A DNA stretch of 64,000 nucleotides from Closterium sp. Naga37s-1 (GCA_947471745.1 CANJKZ010000173.1:1-64000); one strand, 5' to 3'. Numbered from the stretch's first letter, positions 35,052 to 48,500 are shown. A program made the numbers and translations. Notes: generated by a model not told the origin, from the sequence alone.

Positions 35052-38000
35052 TCATGCGAGGGACGTGTGCTCCTCCCGACATCGGTCCGCCCACTTATTC
35101 AGGTACCACACTTGAGGATCAACGAATGATTGCACGACATGAACTGTGCGCACAATTTTGCTGATTGGGATCACCTCAAACCCTGAATCCCTAACCGCCC
35201 AAGTCATTTGCTTGCACCCGGTCTCCGCGTGGTCGTTACTGAGCACCATCTTTCGGATAACCGCAACGGGGGTCCTGTTCTGCGCTTGCGCGGAACCGGC
35301 ATCGTCGGTCGAAGAGAGAAGCAGGCATAGCTGGCCGATACACTCCACCCCCTGCGCCGTCTTGTATTGCACCCAGGAGAATGCGGGATTGCCATGGTGC
35401 TTCGGCACTGCGCGTGCATAGTGCGGCTGGATGCTACCGCCGCGACTAGGCGATGAAGTTAGCGCTACCCCCGTATGAACCTGTGTCGGTGTCGATAACA
35501 GAATTGTGCAGGGGTTAAAAAAACACGGGGGAGCGTGAGGTTCTTCTTCAACAAGAAACCCTTCAACATCATATGACTCTGTGTTTCTGATTCATGACCG
35601 ATCTACTCTGGCACGTATTAAGAACGGGCCCGATATTTGCGCTATGCACCACAAAAAAGGCGGCAAATGTTCGTCACCTCCAACGTGCCATTTCGCGGCC
35701 AAACAGGGAGCAGTAGAAGCGTTTTGAAACATCCTTCACTCACCCCGTTGTGTCCTCACTTACCCAAACAGGGAAATCGCGGAGGCCAGCGCGGCGCATG
35801 ACGGTTGAGTACGGACCAATGCCACCTTCATATGCAGTGTCGTACTCTTTGTAGACGTCAACTCCGGTGGGAGTTAGGACGGGTCCTTGCACTATGCACC
35901 TCCTGGTTTTCAGGAGGCGTGGGGTGTTGTCCTTGGATGCCTACGATGGGTGAATGGGTTTCCGGAGAAGGGGTGTGGCAGATGGCATAACATGACTAAT
36001 CAGGTTGCATGCACAGATTGTATACGATAGCATTGGGGAATAAGAGCTGCAACTTCAATGCCTCACCGCGATAAGTGCCGTGTCGTACACTCGGTGTTGT
36101 ACCGATGGTGGTGGCAGTGCCGACAGCATGGACTGCTGCTCGTTGTGGTGTGCGATGGCCATGCCAATCTCACGCCTGTTCGAGGCCCGGTAGGGCTGTT
36201 TGCATGTGCGCACGTGCGCGTTCTCGTACGGCGCCGCGGAGTACTCGGCGGGCACACCGGCCCTTTGAATAGATCCAGGCACGTGTGTTGCAAGATGCAC
36301 CTTTATGATGTTCCATCCGTCTCGTGTACGTGGGAAGTTCGTCTCTAACTGTTGAATCATGCTGCACATTGGGAATACAAACGGCGTTAGCCCATGTCTC
36401 ATGCTGCAGGGACAGCCAATCCATGGTTGACAAGGACAGCTGGTGCATGCAAAAAGCATTCACTCACAGACGTGTGTCGGTTGCCATGTCCGCCAACGAC
36501 ACCTTCGTGTGATGCGGGGCGCGTATGTGCGTCTCGTGCCATTCCATGATGTGTTGGACAAAGGTCATGGTTCCCTCAACAATCAAAGGAGCGACCTGCC
36601 ACGTGGGGAAGAATCCATGCAACAACTTTTAATGCCCTGGAACTAACGGTTGTGATTCTGGAGATCATTTCACTACAAACCACGAGGCAGGCTAGGAGCG
36701 GTGTAGTAACATACCGTAATCATGGCTGCGTGCTCCGAGGCTGTATGGTTAGCGCCGGATGCCCAATAGGTAGTTGATGCAGGGACCAAGACACCGGCAA
36801 GTCTTGATGACGCGTGCGTTGACTCGCTTCGGCTGTTCAAGAAATGTGCCAAGTTTTATATCATGCCTAGGCCAAGGGTGGTCGTATTAGAAAGGATGGG
36901 CATGCCCTTACTCGTCCAAGATTGGTGCTGTGTCATCGTTGCCGCGAATGCCCCGCCTTACATACAGCCAAAGGCCGATGTAAATGAGATGTAGCAGATC
37001 AGGCATGATAGCAAGGTACGTGTTACCCCACTCCTCCTCACATCCGTAAAAGCTCCAAATGAATGTCTACACATTTGCCGCAACGTACAAAGAGAAGAAC
37101 ACGTGACACCAACGCCCCACAGACATGAACCATGCTTCGACTAGGCTGCAATGAATGGATGTCCATGGAAAACCAGATGAATTTGCAATACGTACAGCAA
37201 TAGGAATGGTGCTGTACATTGCAGCCAGCGCCGCATTGCCGGACAGGTACTTCTGCTGCTTTACGGTCCTGCACTCAGCTGGGGTGCAATCCATATCGCG
37301 GAGGTGCGTTCTCAAAACATAGCACAGGGAGCACGGCATGTCGGCGTTTTGTTGCATTGTGCAGGAGACCTTGGAGGACTCGGGGTAGTCTCCCACGACT
37401 GAGAATCCCATGGGCCACACCATGTGTGGCACTCCCCACGGGTCGCGCAATGCCACACCGCTGTGGGACGGGTTGACAAAATGTATCCAGAGTCATTGTG
37501 GCCCGGTATCCGTGCGAGGCATGGTATCCAATTGTTCCTTCTGGGAGAGAACACTCACGTGTGGGAGGCCTTGGTGAGGTCTTCAAGCACGACCGCCATC
37601 GCTGCCTGGAATAGCGCAACCTTCTCTGCGGGTGTGAACGATTTGTCCCCCTCCGGCAGCAGAGCGAGCAGAATGCGCCCCTCGTCACGCCACCGTAGAC
37701 GAAGAGCGATGTTTGCGATGCTCAGGTATACGGCCCAGACACGCTGGCGGTCATTGCCACTCAGTATCGTTGCATCACTTGCAATGATTAGGGGGGCAAT
37801 GACCTGACCCGGTCCAAACTTCTTGTCCAACCACGCCTGTGTCACGATGTTACATGAAACATTCAGCATGGGTGTGTTGTGTTGGAGGTAAGAACACTCA
37901 CTCTCTACAACAGTGCGCGTGCGATATATCACGCGGCGCAGAGTGTTATGAGAGAGCCTTAGTTGAGGACTCAGATAATCGACGTTAAAAGCGAAGATGG

Positions 38001-39182
38001 AAAAGGGAAAGTGGATGGGACGAAGGGCTCCTGAAGGTCAAGACCAAGGGGATGGGACGTTCATAAAGAGCATATGATGGTACATAGGGAGGGATTTAGG
38101 CAATGACATGGCTTTCAACCTGGTATGAGACACGTGAGAGGGAAATAAGCATCCTAAAGGACGGCCAATCCATACCTGCGCATCGTGCCAATAGTCGGCT
38201 GTGTGTGGGGTAGAGAACATAGGCTCCCCGTCCGAATCGAGCTTTCGCACAGGGTGAAGAACGAAGCCTGGCCTGTTCGCAGCATGGCTGAAAAGCTCCT
38301 CCAAGGCCTGAATAAAAAGGTGGCAGCATCATGCGCAGTTGGAGCATGAGTTTTTCTGCCTACCTGTCTTACAATAGCGGGAAGACAGAGCGTTGGTCAC
38401 AACTGGTTTGCGCTCGGAGATCGGATTTCCTCACCGAAATGCCACCGGCGTGGATGACCTTGAATGTCCGCCTCACTCCTGGAATGCGCACTTCGGTTTC
38501 AATGTATTTCCTCTTGCCCATCAGCCGCTTCAGTCCGTACTTTATCACTGCACGCTTTGACCTCCACCCTCTAACCTTTGAAAGGTCAAGTCCTGCATCG
38601 TGTAGGATTCTAAATAGCCTCGAGGTGTCCTTACTAGACATCCCTTTGCCGTTGTTACAGCTCATGATGAACCTGTACAGTTCGAGCTCCGTATCAAAGA
38701 CCGATTCTCTCCTGTCACGCATGGATTCGTCGGAGTCTGTTGACGCACTTTTGCTGCTATTACCGTGACTGCTCCCACACCTCGGATCGGCACCCGTATC
38801 AGGGGGTTCGGTTCCCTGTGACAGACATGCAGATATGTGCAACCGCATGCATCAACAATACACACGAGACACATCTCAGAAATGGGAGTGATTTCAACCA
38901 CCCGTGTGCATATCACGGCTGTTACTGACATACCTCCCCCTCTGACGGTGCATATCGTTCTGAATCGTCTGCTGCCGGCCCCTCGTTGTGGTCATCGTCT
39001 GGAATCGAGTCCGCCCCATCGTGCTGGCTCCGTTGAGATCTGCGAAGTCTGCATCGTCGACACTTTTTGCTCTTGCGCTTGTGATTCAGCAAGTGTCCAC
39101 GCTGTTTGAAAATTTTATCGCAGAACTCACAGAGGCACACGAATATGAACGTTGCCAGCCCGCGACGAGCACTGAAAAACAT
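35052..39182 (-). CDS. Plavaka/KDZ-like DNA transposase, 11 exons, about 882 aa (copy A)
   Basis: Exons on the minus strand: 39182-38934, 38815-38373, 38287-38176, 37836-37559, 37460-37196, 37066-36912, 36832-36715, 36595-36468, 36361-36067 (or from 36403), 35940-35764, 35480-35052. Every intron is GT...AG and all phases agree. Exon 1 has a C2H2-like finger (C18, C21, H34, then C41). Exon 4 has VIAPLIIASDATILSG and VWAVYLSIANI, the first acidic block of Plavaka transposases. Exon 5 has VVGDYPESSKVSCTMQ, exon 6 AIMPDLLHLIYIGLW, exon 9 VHLATHVPGSIQRAGVP, YENAHVRTCK and QPYRASNRRE, and exon 11 ends with a VIPISKIVRTVHVV segment typical of the C-terminus. The likely catalytic acids are the D of ASD, the D of PDLLH and the E of YENAHV (inference). 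Exon 1 could also begin at 39171 after an acceptor, with an upstream first exon. No terminal inverted repeats were identified. Confidence 0.8.
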
Positions 39183-39599
39183 GCATCACGGGCACAAAAG
39201 TTGGATTTTGATGGAATGACGTCAAGATACATAACTTTACCGAGTAACCAAGGAGATGATTGCGAGGGGAGATGACTCAGCATCATTGAATGTTATAGTT
39301 GCTGTTGCGATGATTCTAATGGTCTTACTCGTCGGTTTCCATTGTTGAATTCGAGTTCAAGGAGTTGTAGTGACACCCAATCCAGAGGTAGTGTTAGCCG
39401 TTCATGTACAGTGCGAATCACGTGAGTCTCTCCAAATCACCGTGTTGCTGATGAAGGGCACTTCCAGCAATTGTGGTGCAAGAACATGCACGGGACGGGT
39501 GGGGACAGGGTAGACACGTGAGTCGACGGATTCGGGCGATTGTTCCCAGGAATGACCGAGACTCTTATGACCCGCAGCTTGCCAGTGACTGGAGAATGG

Positions 39600-39690
39600 A
39601 AGTTGGAATGGCATTGGGGATGGGGATGGGGATGGGGATGGGGATTGGGATTGGCTGCGGATGGGGACAGGGACAGGGATGGGCTGGAAG
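39600..39690. repeat. GGGGAT hexamer repeat (copy A)
   Basis: Four GGGGAT units in a row, then GGGATT and GGGGACAGGGACAGGGATG. Copy B has three hexamers and copy C four. The plus strand could form G-quadruplexes. It lies upstream of the transposase start. Confidence 0.85.
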
Positions 39691-39720
39691 AACGCCGCGG
39701 ATACATAGACCGTCGTAAGG

Positions 39721-40148
39721 GTACGCACTCACCCTCGCACGCACCCTCATAACTCTGTTGCAACTCACCCTCGCTCGCACTTTTGCAGTCAGCCTCGCAC
39801 TCAATCAGTAACTCAACATCGCACTCAATCGCGCACTCACCCCCTCACCCTTGCGCATCCATGCACTCACCCTCTCACGCAGCCAATCAAACACCCTCAC
39901 TCTCAGACACGCGAGCACTGTCGCCCGCAGCCACGCACTCACACACACAATCGGGCACGCACACAACCACGCACTCAGTCACTCACTCAATCACGCACTC
40001 ACCCCCTCACCCTTGCGCATCCATGCACTCACCCTCTCACGCAGCCAATCAAACACCCTCACTCTCAGACACGCGAGCACTGTCGCCCGCAGCCACGCAC
40101 TCACACACACAATCGGGCACGCACACAACCACGCACTCAGTCACTCAC
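39721..40148. repeat. CACTCA-type low-complexity block with 162-bp duplication (copy A)
   Basis: Sequence made of CACTCACCCTCGCACGC-like words. A 162-bp unit (start points 39851 and 40013) is present twice. Copy B also has two; copy C has one and then runs on into unique sequence. Open frames across it (MRIHALTLSRS...) are low-complexity shadows. Confidence 0.85.
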
Positions 40149-41540
40149 CCACGAGCTGCGTAGTTGTGCTAATGAGATGAAATCAGTTCCAATGGCTAGG
40201 TAATAGGATGTAGTAGAGAAATTTGTGAAGAATTAGTGGTAAAAAAGGCATCCAGACGTTGGCGCAGTGACATGTTGCGCACGGGCCTATCCTTGCACAG
40301 ATTCAGGCCAGCAAACACACAAACAAGCGCCACGTGCTGCGTAGTTGTGCGAACGAGGTCAAACCAGTTCCTATGGCTAGGTAATAGGATGTAGTAGAGA
40401 ACTGTGTGAAGAAATAGTGGTAAAAAAGCATCCAGACGTTGGCGCAGTGACATGTTGCGCACAGGCCTATCCTAGCACAGATTCAGGCCAGCGAACGCAC
40501 AAACATGCACCACGAGCTGCGTAGTTGTGCTAATGAGATGAAATCAGTTCCAATGGCTAGGTAATAGGATGTAGTAGAGAACTGTTTGAAGAAATAGTGG
40601 TAAAAAAGGCATCCAGACGTTGGCGCAGTGACATGTTGCGCACAAGCCTATCCTTGCGCAGATTCAGGCCAGCAAACGCACAAACAAGCGCCACGTGCTG
40701 CGTAGTTGTGCGAACGAGGTCAAACCAGTTCCTATGGCTAGGTAATAGGATGTAGTAGAGAACTGTGTGAAGACATAGTGGTAAAAAAGGCATCCAGACG
40801 TTGGCGCAGTGACATGTTGCGCACAGGCCTATCCTAGCACAGATTCAGGCCAGCGAACGCACAAACATGCACCACGAGCTGCGTAGTTGTGCTAATGAGA
40901 TGAAATCCGTTCCAATGGCTAGGTAATAGGATGTAGTAGAGAACTGTGTGAAGAAATAGTGGTAAAAAAGGCATCCAGACGTTGGCGCAGTGACATGTTG
41001 CGCACAGGCCTATCCTTGCTCAGATTCAGGCCAGCAAACGCACAAACAAGCGCCACGTGCTGCGTAGTTGTGCGAATGAGGTCAAACTAGTTCCTATGGC
41101 TAGGTAATAGGATGTAGTAGAGAACTGTGTGAAGAAAGAGTGGTAAAAAAAGCATCCAGACGTTGGCGCAGTGACATGTTGCGCACAGGCCTATCCTTGC
41201 ACAGATTCAGGCCAACAAACGCACAAACAAGCGCCACGTGCTGCGTAGTCGTGCGAACGAGGTCAAACCAGTTCCTATGGCTAGGTAATAGGATGTAGTA
41301 GAGAACTGTATGAAGAAATAGTGGTAAAAAAGGCATCCAGACGTTGGCGCAGTGACATGTTGCGCACAGACATGTCCTAGCACAGATTCAGGCCAGCGAA
41401 CGCACAAACATGCACCACGAGCTGCGTAGTTGTGCTAACGAGATGAAATCAGTTCCTATGGCTAGGTAATAGGATGTAGTAGAGAATTGTGTGAAGCAAT
41501 AGTGGTAAAAAAGGCATCCAGACGTTGGCGCAGTGACATG
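40149..41540. repeat. 181-bp satellite array 2, about 7.7 monomers
   Basis: Monomer order A B A B A B B A, starting inside a type A monomer at CCACGAGCTGCG and ending GCAGTGACATG, exactly as array 3 does. The last six types of array 1 are A B A B B A. Confidence 0.97.
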
Positions 41541-42183
41541 CGTGCTCTATTTGAGCTGACGCGGTAGTGGTACATATGTTGTTTCGATAGTGGCAGGTAC
41601 GATAAGGCTGCACTGGAATGTATAAGTAACACCCGCCTTACTCCAATAGAGGCAATGCCTAATTGTAGATAATTATTACACATTCTAATCAGTAGACTAA
41701 ACAGCCGTAAACATATTCTCAAAGTGTCATATTATCCTTATAAATTGAGAGTCAGACGATAATATTATGCAAAACAAACTAACCAGCAAGCGATTTATGA
41801 GGTGATTTACCACTTAAAAGATAGTTTACAACTTCAAAGGTAGTTTATTATAAATCCCATGAATGAACAACCAATGTGTAACTACGAACTCCTTAGCGGG
41901 ATTTCGAGCACGATAGAATCCTTGCCGAAAAAATTGAACGGGCGAAATGCCCGAATTGAAACACAGGAAAGGCAAACGAAGCTGAACCATTTCGCTAAGA
42001 GCAGCTGTTCCGTAGCTATGAATCGAAAGCCAATAAAAAACATCCATGCCAACTCACCCTCTGATCATTCTGCCGATTACCGAAGCGCCCACGCTCAAAG
42101 CAGCTCAAAGATAGGTATGTCGTAAGTTTTAGTCAAGCAGCTTCGAAGCACCTGAAACTAAAGCTACCCCTCTACCCTCCCAG

Positions 42184-43015
42184 TTTTTGCGATGTCCTCG
42201 CCCTGCCCTTCCTGCTCCTCCTCCTCGTCCTCTGCTCGCTCTTCCTTGTCTCCCTTAACCAAGCCGGCTCCCTCGGCTGGGAAATTTATACCGATCCCAC
42301 CAGCCTTCTTCCCACCGGCCTCAACAGCCAAAGCACGGATCCCAGAATTACCAGCAATGCGGACTTCAGCAGTTACGCCACGGGCAATGGTGACAACACC
42401 AACACCGGAGACCTAAACCCTAGCAGCACTGCTTACAGCAGCAGCGGCAGCAGGGGGGGTGGCGGCGGTGGCGGTGGCGGCGGCAGTGGCGGTGGTGGGA
42501 ACCGCAGGTCACCGTTCCTCGCCCATCTGCACCACGCCGCCACACTCCGCTGGCGGCCTGCGCGGGACGTCATCAGTGGCAGCAGCGGCGGCGGCAGCGG
42601 TGATGGCATGACTGACAGCTTGAGTAGCAGCGGCAGCGGCAGCACGAGTGGCAGCGCAAGTGACAGCACAAGCTACAGCATGAGTGGCAGTGGGTGGGAG
42701 ATGGCAGGGGTTGCACCTAGCAAGGACAGAAGTGATGCCCTTGGAGGTGCTGCTGCTGCTGCTGCTGCTGACGTCTCAAAAATCTCGAATGGCCCAACTC
42801 GCCCCCACTGCAGGCTACCCTGGGTAACCTACTTCAACTTCTCGCGAACTCATCACAAACTTGTCTCCGAGTTACAACATCTCGGCAGAGTGACCTGCAA
42901 AGTTGGGCTCGTGCCAAATTTGACCATCCGTTCACCCTCGAAGGGTCCCAGGAAATTGCGTTCTTTCTTGATTCTAAGGGTTTACACGAGATTCTCTTTG
43001 TTGACTTGCAGATGA
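42184..43015 (+). pseudogene. Membrane-anchored Ser/Gly-rich protein exon (copy B)
   Basis: Same as copy A up to the poly-Ala run, which has 7 codons instead of 10. A one-base difference near 42822 (GGGTAACC instead of GGGGTAACC) switches the C-terminal frame, so the end reads VTYFNFSRTHHKLVSELQHL instead of the copy A ending. Which version is ancestral cannot be told from the window. Confidence 0.35.
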
Positions 43016-43232
43016 ATAGAACTGTAACAATATAATAATGAATTTATATAGATTGCAACATTATAAAATTATATTGCGCTGCGCAAAATCAAGAACACAA
43101 TCTATTCGGAATTGAGGGTTCCTTTGCCATCTGTGAACGCACGGTTTGTGGTTACGTTCAGAATATAAAGCAACGTCCACCACACACGGCTACCGTGCTG
43201 TGGTCGTGCAAAGCTGGTAACTCGTAATTACC

Positions 43233-44580
43233 TTAACTCCTTAGTGCGTATGAGGCGTCTGACATGTGCTGGTTATACTCGCTAAGAATTCCCACCAGCG
43301 CAATGTATCGGCCCGCATGTTTGCCTTTCACTCCCTCAAACCCGCCCAAACTGCTGTACTGCCCAGGTTTTAGCTCGGTGTTCTTCGCCATCTCCCCACA
43401 AGTTGACAAACCCGGGGGGTGTGTACAGGGTGTCTGCCATAGGCTGGCGCATACTCGCCCTGCACCCACACCAGCGCCTACTTGACCCGCGGGTTGGTGA
43501 CGGTGCACCACAGAGTCCACCACGGCACTGTTTTCCTGATCCCACGGGAGGAACGTGCTCGGGGTTATGCGCACCTGGTCTGGGTGTGGAATGAGAGAGA
43601 ATGGGGGGCAGTTTATTGTTAAGCCTAAACGGCTTTGCCCAGTTGAGCTTTAGCTCACAGAGCCCACCACGCCGCTGCGGTCCTGCACCCACTGTGGGTA
43701 CTTGAGCAGTAGACCATGTCCCACGGCCTGGGTTCGAGGCAGAGGGAAGGGTGGGCGGGGAATCGTTGAGCTTGATGAGGGATTGCCGGGGCAAGCGAGA
43801 ACTCATAGCGCCCACCACTGGCGATGTATTCCCGCACCAGCACCTGGAGGAAGGGGGAGGGGGGAGGGGATTTGTGACTACACGGATTAGGAAGGCAGAG
43901 CAAGAGAGCATTTCGAGAGCTCAAATAACCCACCATGGCAGTGCAGTCGATCGCTCACTCTCGGTACTTGATCATACGATCACGCATCAGCATCTTGTAG
44001 GGGTGTGGGAGGGAGACATTGAGGTGGATGAGGTTGTACAGTATAGGCTGCTGCGATCCACGCTTACACATACATGGGTCTCACCTGTGACATATGCAGT
44101 ATCCATCTCCATGAATTGCAATGAGTAGGTGGTCCACAATGCCACCACCCACTGACACCCTGACTGCTGTGCCACATCCCTTGCACTAGAATCCACCGAG
44201 GGAGAAACAGGAACTGCACCACGGTGTCCACACAGCCGTAGCACATCGTGGCGCTGCAGCTATACTTGCCCCGTCGCCCGTATGGCCTCTCGTGCGATGG
44301 ACAATTCAAATTAGTGTGCATACACTATCAGCTTGTGTCCTGGGTTTTGGGAAGGGGGGGGGGGGGGGGGGGGGGGAAGGACAGTAGGGGAGGGAAGCCA
44401 ATAGAGATGGCTTCCACTCAGGCTGATTCCACTCTCTGTTACATTCTCTGTTCTCCATCCTCATAATCCCACTCGATCCCCGCACACCCCCCTATCTCCC
44501 ACCAGGTCCTACCTTTCACTCACTCGCCTGGCACCCCGTGGTGCTTTGATGTCGAAGTCATCAGCTGTATGCATTTCCTG
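43233..44580 (-). CDS. Unrecognised minus-strand exon chains (copy B)
   Basis: Counterparts of the copy A exons at 32730-33340 and 33578-34076, displaced by 10503-10504. Borders and phases are kept. One substitution in the first exon of the 3' chain (CAG to CAA in HQAQR) is silent. The exon beginning MAKNTELKPGQY has S where copy A has R after that motif. Confidence 0.3.
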
Positions 44581-45555
44581 CTTGAACCTACTCCGAAAGA
44601 GCCACCAAAAATAACCCTTTCCCCCCTCCCTCGCCCTCCCACCCCCTTTCCCCCAACACTCGCCCTCCCACCCCCTTTCCCCCCTCCCTCACCCTCCCAG
44701 CCCTGATGAAAATCGTATGCGTTGCTGTCGTTGGCAATGGCGCTGCCCATGTACGGCCTGTACCGACTTTCAAGGCACGTCTACATTCCTCCCACCGACC
44801 GAACCCCCTTTTCCCCTTTCCCAGGTCACGTAGTTACCAATATTGTGGGAGTTGCAGTCGTTGGCAATAGCATTTAGTATCTCAACGCGCTAAAGTTGCT
44901 TGACAAAGGGCTGGTAGCCCACCTTGTAGTACAGATGCTTGTAGTCCCCTTCGAGCACAGACAGGCACAATAGGATGACATGCGTGACCCGTCTTACACT
45001 CTTGGTGCACTCTCTTCCCCTCTCCCTGCGCAGGACTGCTCCGTGGTGCCTGTGCTGACCATCGTGAGCACCCGGGTTTGGATGGGCTCGTATTCCTGGC
45101 ACCGGGGCGGATCACATGGGGGAGAGAGGCATGGAGACCCAGTGAGTTTGGCTGCCTTGAAAGACAGAGACATTGAATACTGTGATAAGCACAGAGAGAC
45201 AGGGGAATTTTTTCCACGCACTGAGATAAGTACAGGCCACACCCCACACTGGGATTCGCGTGGCTTACGGGCATAGGTGCGTCATACACCTCCGCCACAC
45301 ATCGTGTGTTTCTCTACCTGCATTTGCTTAGAATGTGGTGGCCAAGCACATGATTGTAATATAAAATGGGGTCGGGGATACGTACGGAGGACATACCGGG
45401 GCACGCGGTCAAGTCAGCCCGGTGGTTGTATTGTGTAAAACAGAACACGGTGAGAGGATTCCTGAAATGCTCAATGGCAAGTCAGTCGGGGTGTTTGTTA
45501 CAGTGCGTTTGATGCGTCCGTTGACGCTTACTTGCTGGGAGCCTGTAGTCCAATA

Positions 45556-48500
45556 TCATGCGAGGGACGTGTGCTCCTCCCGACATCGGTCCGCCCACTT
45601 ATTCAGGTACCACACTTGAGGATCAACGAATGATTGCACGACATGAACTGTGCGCACAATTTTGCTGATTGGGATCACCTCAAACCCTGAATCCCTAACC
45701 GCCCAAGTCATTTGCTTGCACCCGGTCTCCGCGTGGTCGTTACCGAGCACCATCTTTCGGATAACCGCAACGGGGGTCCTGTTCTGTGCTTGCGCGGAAC
45801 CGGCATCGTCGGTCGAAGAGAGAAGCAGGCATAGCTGGCCGATACACTCCACCCCCTGCGCCGTCTTGTATTGCACCCAGGAGAATGCGGGATTGCCATG
45901 GTGCTTCGGCACTGCGCGTGCATAGTGCGGCTGGATGCTACCGCCGCGACTAGGCGATGAAGGTAGCGCTACCCCCGTATGAACCTGTGTCGGTGTCGAT
46001 AACAGAATTGTGCAGGGGTTAAAAAAACACGGGGGAGCGTGAGGTTCTTCTTCAACAAGAAACCCTTCAACATCATATGACTCTGTGTTTCTGATTCATG
46101 ACCGATCTACTCTGGCACATATTAAGAACGGGCCCGATATTTGCGCTATGCACCACAAAAAAGGCGGCAAATGTTCGTCACCTCCAACGTGCCATTTCGC
46201 GGCCAAACAGGGAGCAGTAGAAGCGTTTTGAAACATCCTTCACTCACCCCGTTGTGTCCTCACTTACCCAAACAGGGAAATCGTGGAGGCCAGCGCGGCG
46301 CATGACGGTTGAGTACGGACCAATGCCACCTTCATATGCAGTGTCGTACTCTTTGTAGACGTCAACTCCGGTGGGAGTTAGGACGGGTCCTTGCACTATG
46401 CGCCTCCTGGTTTTCAGGAGGCGTGGGGTGTTGTCCTTGGATGCCTACGATGGGTGAATGGGTTTCCGGAGAAGGGGTGTGGCAGATGGCATAACATGAC
46501 TAATCAGGTTGCATGCACAGATTGTATACGATAGCATTGGGGAATAAGAGCTGCAACTTCAATGCCTCACCGCGATAAGTGCCGTGTCGTACACTCGGTG
46601 TTGTACCGATGGTGGTCGCACTGCCGACAGCATGGACTGCTGCTCGTTGTGGTGTGCGATGGCCATGCCAATCTCACGCCTGTTCGAGGCCCGGTAGGGC
46701 TGTTTGCATGTGCGCACGTGCGCGTTCTCGTACGGCGCCGCGGAGTACTCGGCGGGCACACCGGCCCTTTGAATAGATCCAGGCACGTGTGTTGCAAGAT
46801 GCACCTTTATGATGTTCCATCCGTCTCGTGTACGTGGGAAGTTCGTCTCTAACTGTTGAATCATGCTGCACATTGGGAATACAAACGGCGTTAGCCCATG
46901 TCTCATGCTGCAGGGACAGCCAATCCATGGTTGACAAGGACAGCTGGTGCATGCAAAAAGCATTCACTCACAGACGTGTGTCGGTTGCCATGTCCGCCAA
47001 CGACACCTTCGTGTGATGCGGGGCGCGTATGTGCGTCTCGTGCCATTCCATGATGTGTTGGACAAAGGTCATGGTTCCCTCAACAATCAAAGGAGCGACC
47101 TGCCACGTGGGGAAGAATCCATGCAACAACTTTTAATGCCCTGGAACTAACGGTTGTGATTCTGGAGATCATTTCACTACAAACCATGAGGCAGGCTAGG
47201 AGCGGTGTAGTAACATACCGTAATCATGGCTGCGTGCTCCGAGGCTGTATGGTTAGCGCCGGATGCCCAATAGGTAGTTGATGCAGGGACCAAGACACCG
47301 GCAAGTCTTGATGACGCGTGCGTTGACTCGCTTCGGCTGTTCAAGAAATGTGCCAAGTTTTATATCATGCCTAGGCCAAGGGTGGTCGTATTAGAAAGGA
47401 TGGGCATGCCCTTACTCGTCCAAGATCGGTGCTGTGTCATCGTTGCCGCGAATGCCCCGCCTTACATACAGCCAAAGGCCGATGTAAATGAGATGTAGCA
47501 GATCAGGCATGATAGCAAGGTACGTGTTACCCCACTCCTCCTCACATCCGTAAAAGCTCCAAATGAATGTCTACACATTTGCCGCAACGTACAAAGAGAA
47601 GAACACGTGACACCAACGCCCCACAGACATGAACCATGCTTCGACTAGGCTGCAATGAATGGATGTCCATGGAAAACCAGATGAATTTGCAATACGTACA
47701 GCAACAGGAATGGTGCTGTACATTGCAGCCAGCGCCGCATTGCCGGACAGGTACTTCTGCTGCTTTACGGTCCTGCACTCAGCTGGGGTGCAATCCATAT
47801 CGCGGAGGTGCGTTCTCAAAACATAGCACAGGGAGCACGGCATGTCGGCGTTTTGTTGCATTGTGCAGGAGACCTTGGAGGACTCGGGGTAGTCTCCCAC
47901 GACTGAGAATCCCATGGGCCACACCATGTGTGGCACTCCCCACGGGTCGCGCAATGCCACACCGCTGTGGGACGGGTTGACAAAATGTATCCAGAGTCAT
48001 TGTGGCCCGGTATCCGTGCGAGGCATGGTATCCAATTGTTCCTTCTGGGAGAGAACACTCACGTGTGGGAGGCCTTGGTGAGGTCTTCAAGCACGACCGC
48101 CATCGCTGCCTGGAATAGCGCAACCTTCTCTGCGGGTGTGAACGATTTGTCCCCCTCCGGCAGCAGAGCGAGCAGAATGCGCCCCTCGTCACGCCACCGT
48201 AGACGAAGAGCGATGTTTGCGATGCTCAGGTATACGGCCCAGACACGCTGGCGGTCATTGCCACTCAGTATCATTGCATCACTTGCAATGATTAGGGGGG
48301 CAATGACCTGACCCGGTCCAAACTTCTTGTCCAACCACGCCTGTGTCACGATGTTACATGAAACATTCAGCATGGGTGTGTTGTGTTGGAGGTAAGAACA
48401 CTCACTCTCTACAACAGTGCGCGTGCGATATATCACGCGGCGCAGAGTGTTATGAGAGAGCCTTAGTTGAGGACTCAGATAATCGACGTTAAAAGCGAAG

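Larger units (their letters stand above)
31045..40148. repeat. Body of tandem unit A (first of three, period about 10.5 kb)
   Basis: This 9.1-kb segment recurs at 41541-50645 and 52039-61000. Matching points lie 10497-10513 bp apart (A to B) and 10498-10516 bp apart (B to C). Differences are scattered substitutions and small indels, many of them in microsatellites. The left edge joins the satellite after GCAGTGACATG. The right edge at 40148/40149 passes from CACTCA repeats directly into satellite at CCACGAGCTGCG, and the same junction occurs at 50645/50646. Confidence 0.96.

Noticed and set aside
39600-39690. GGGGAT tract as an interstitial telomere
   Set aside because: Only three or four units, unlike the plant/algal telomere words TTTAGGG or TTTTAGGG, and internal to each 10.5-kb unit.
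39783-40163. His/Ser/Thr-rich ORFs in the CACTCA block
   Set aside because: Simple-sequence translation (ALTLSRS, HSHTQSG) with an internal 162-bp duplication. No gene-like features.
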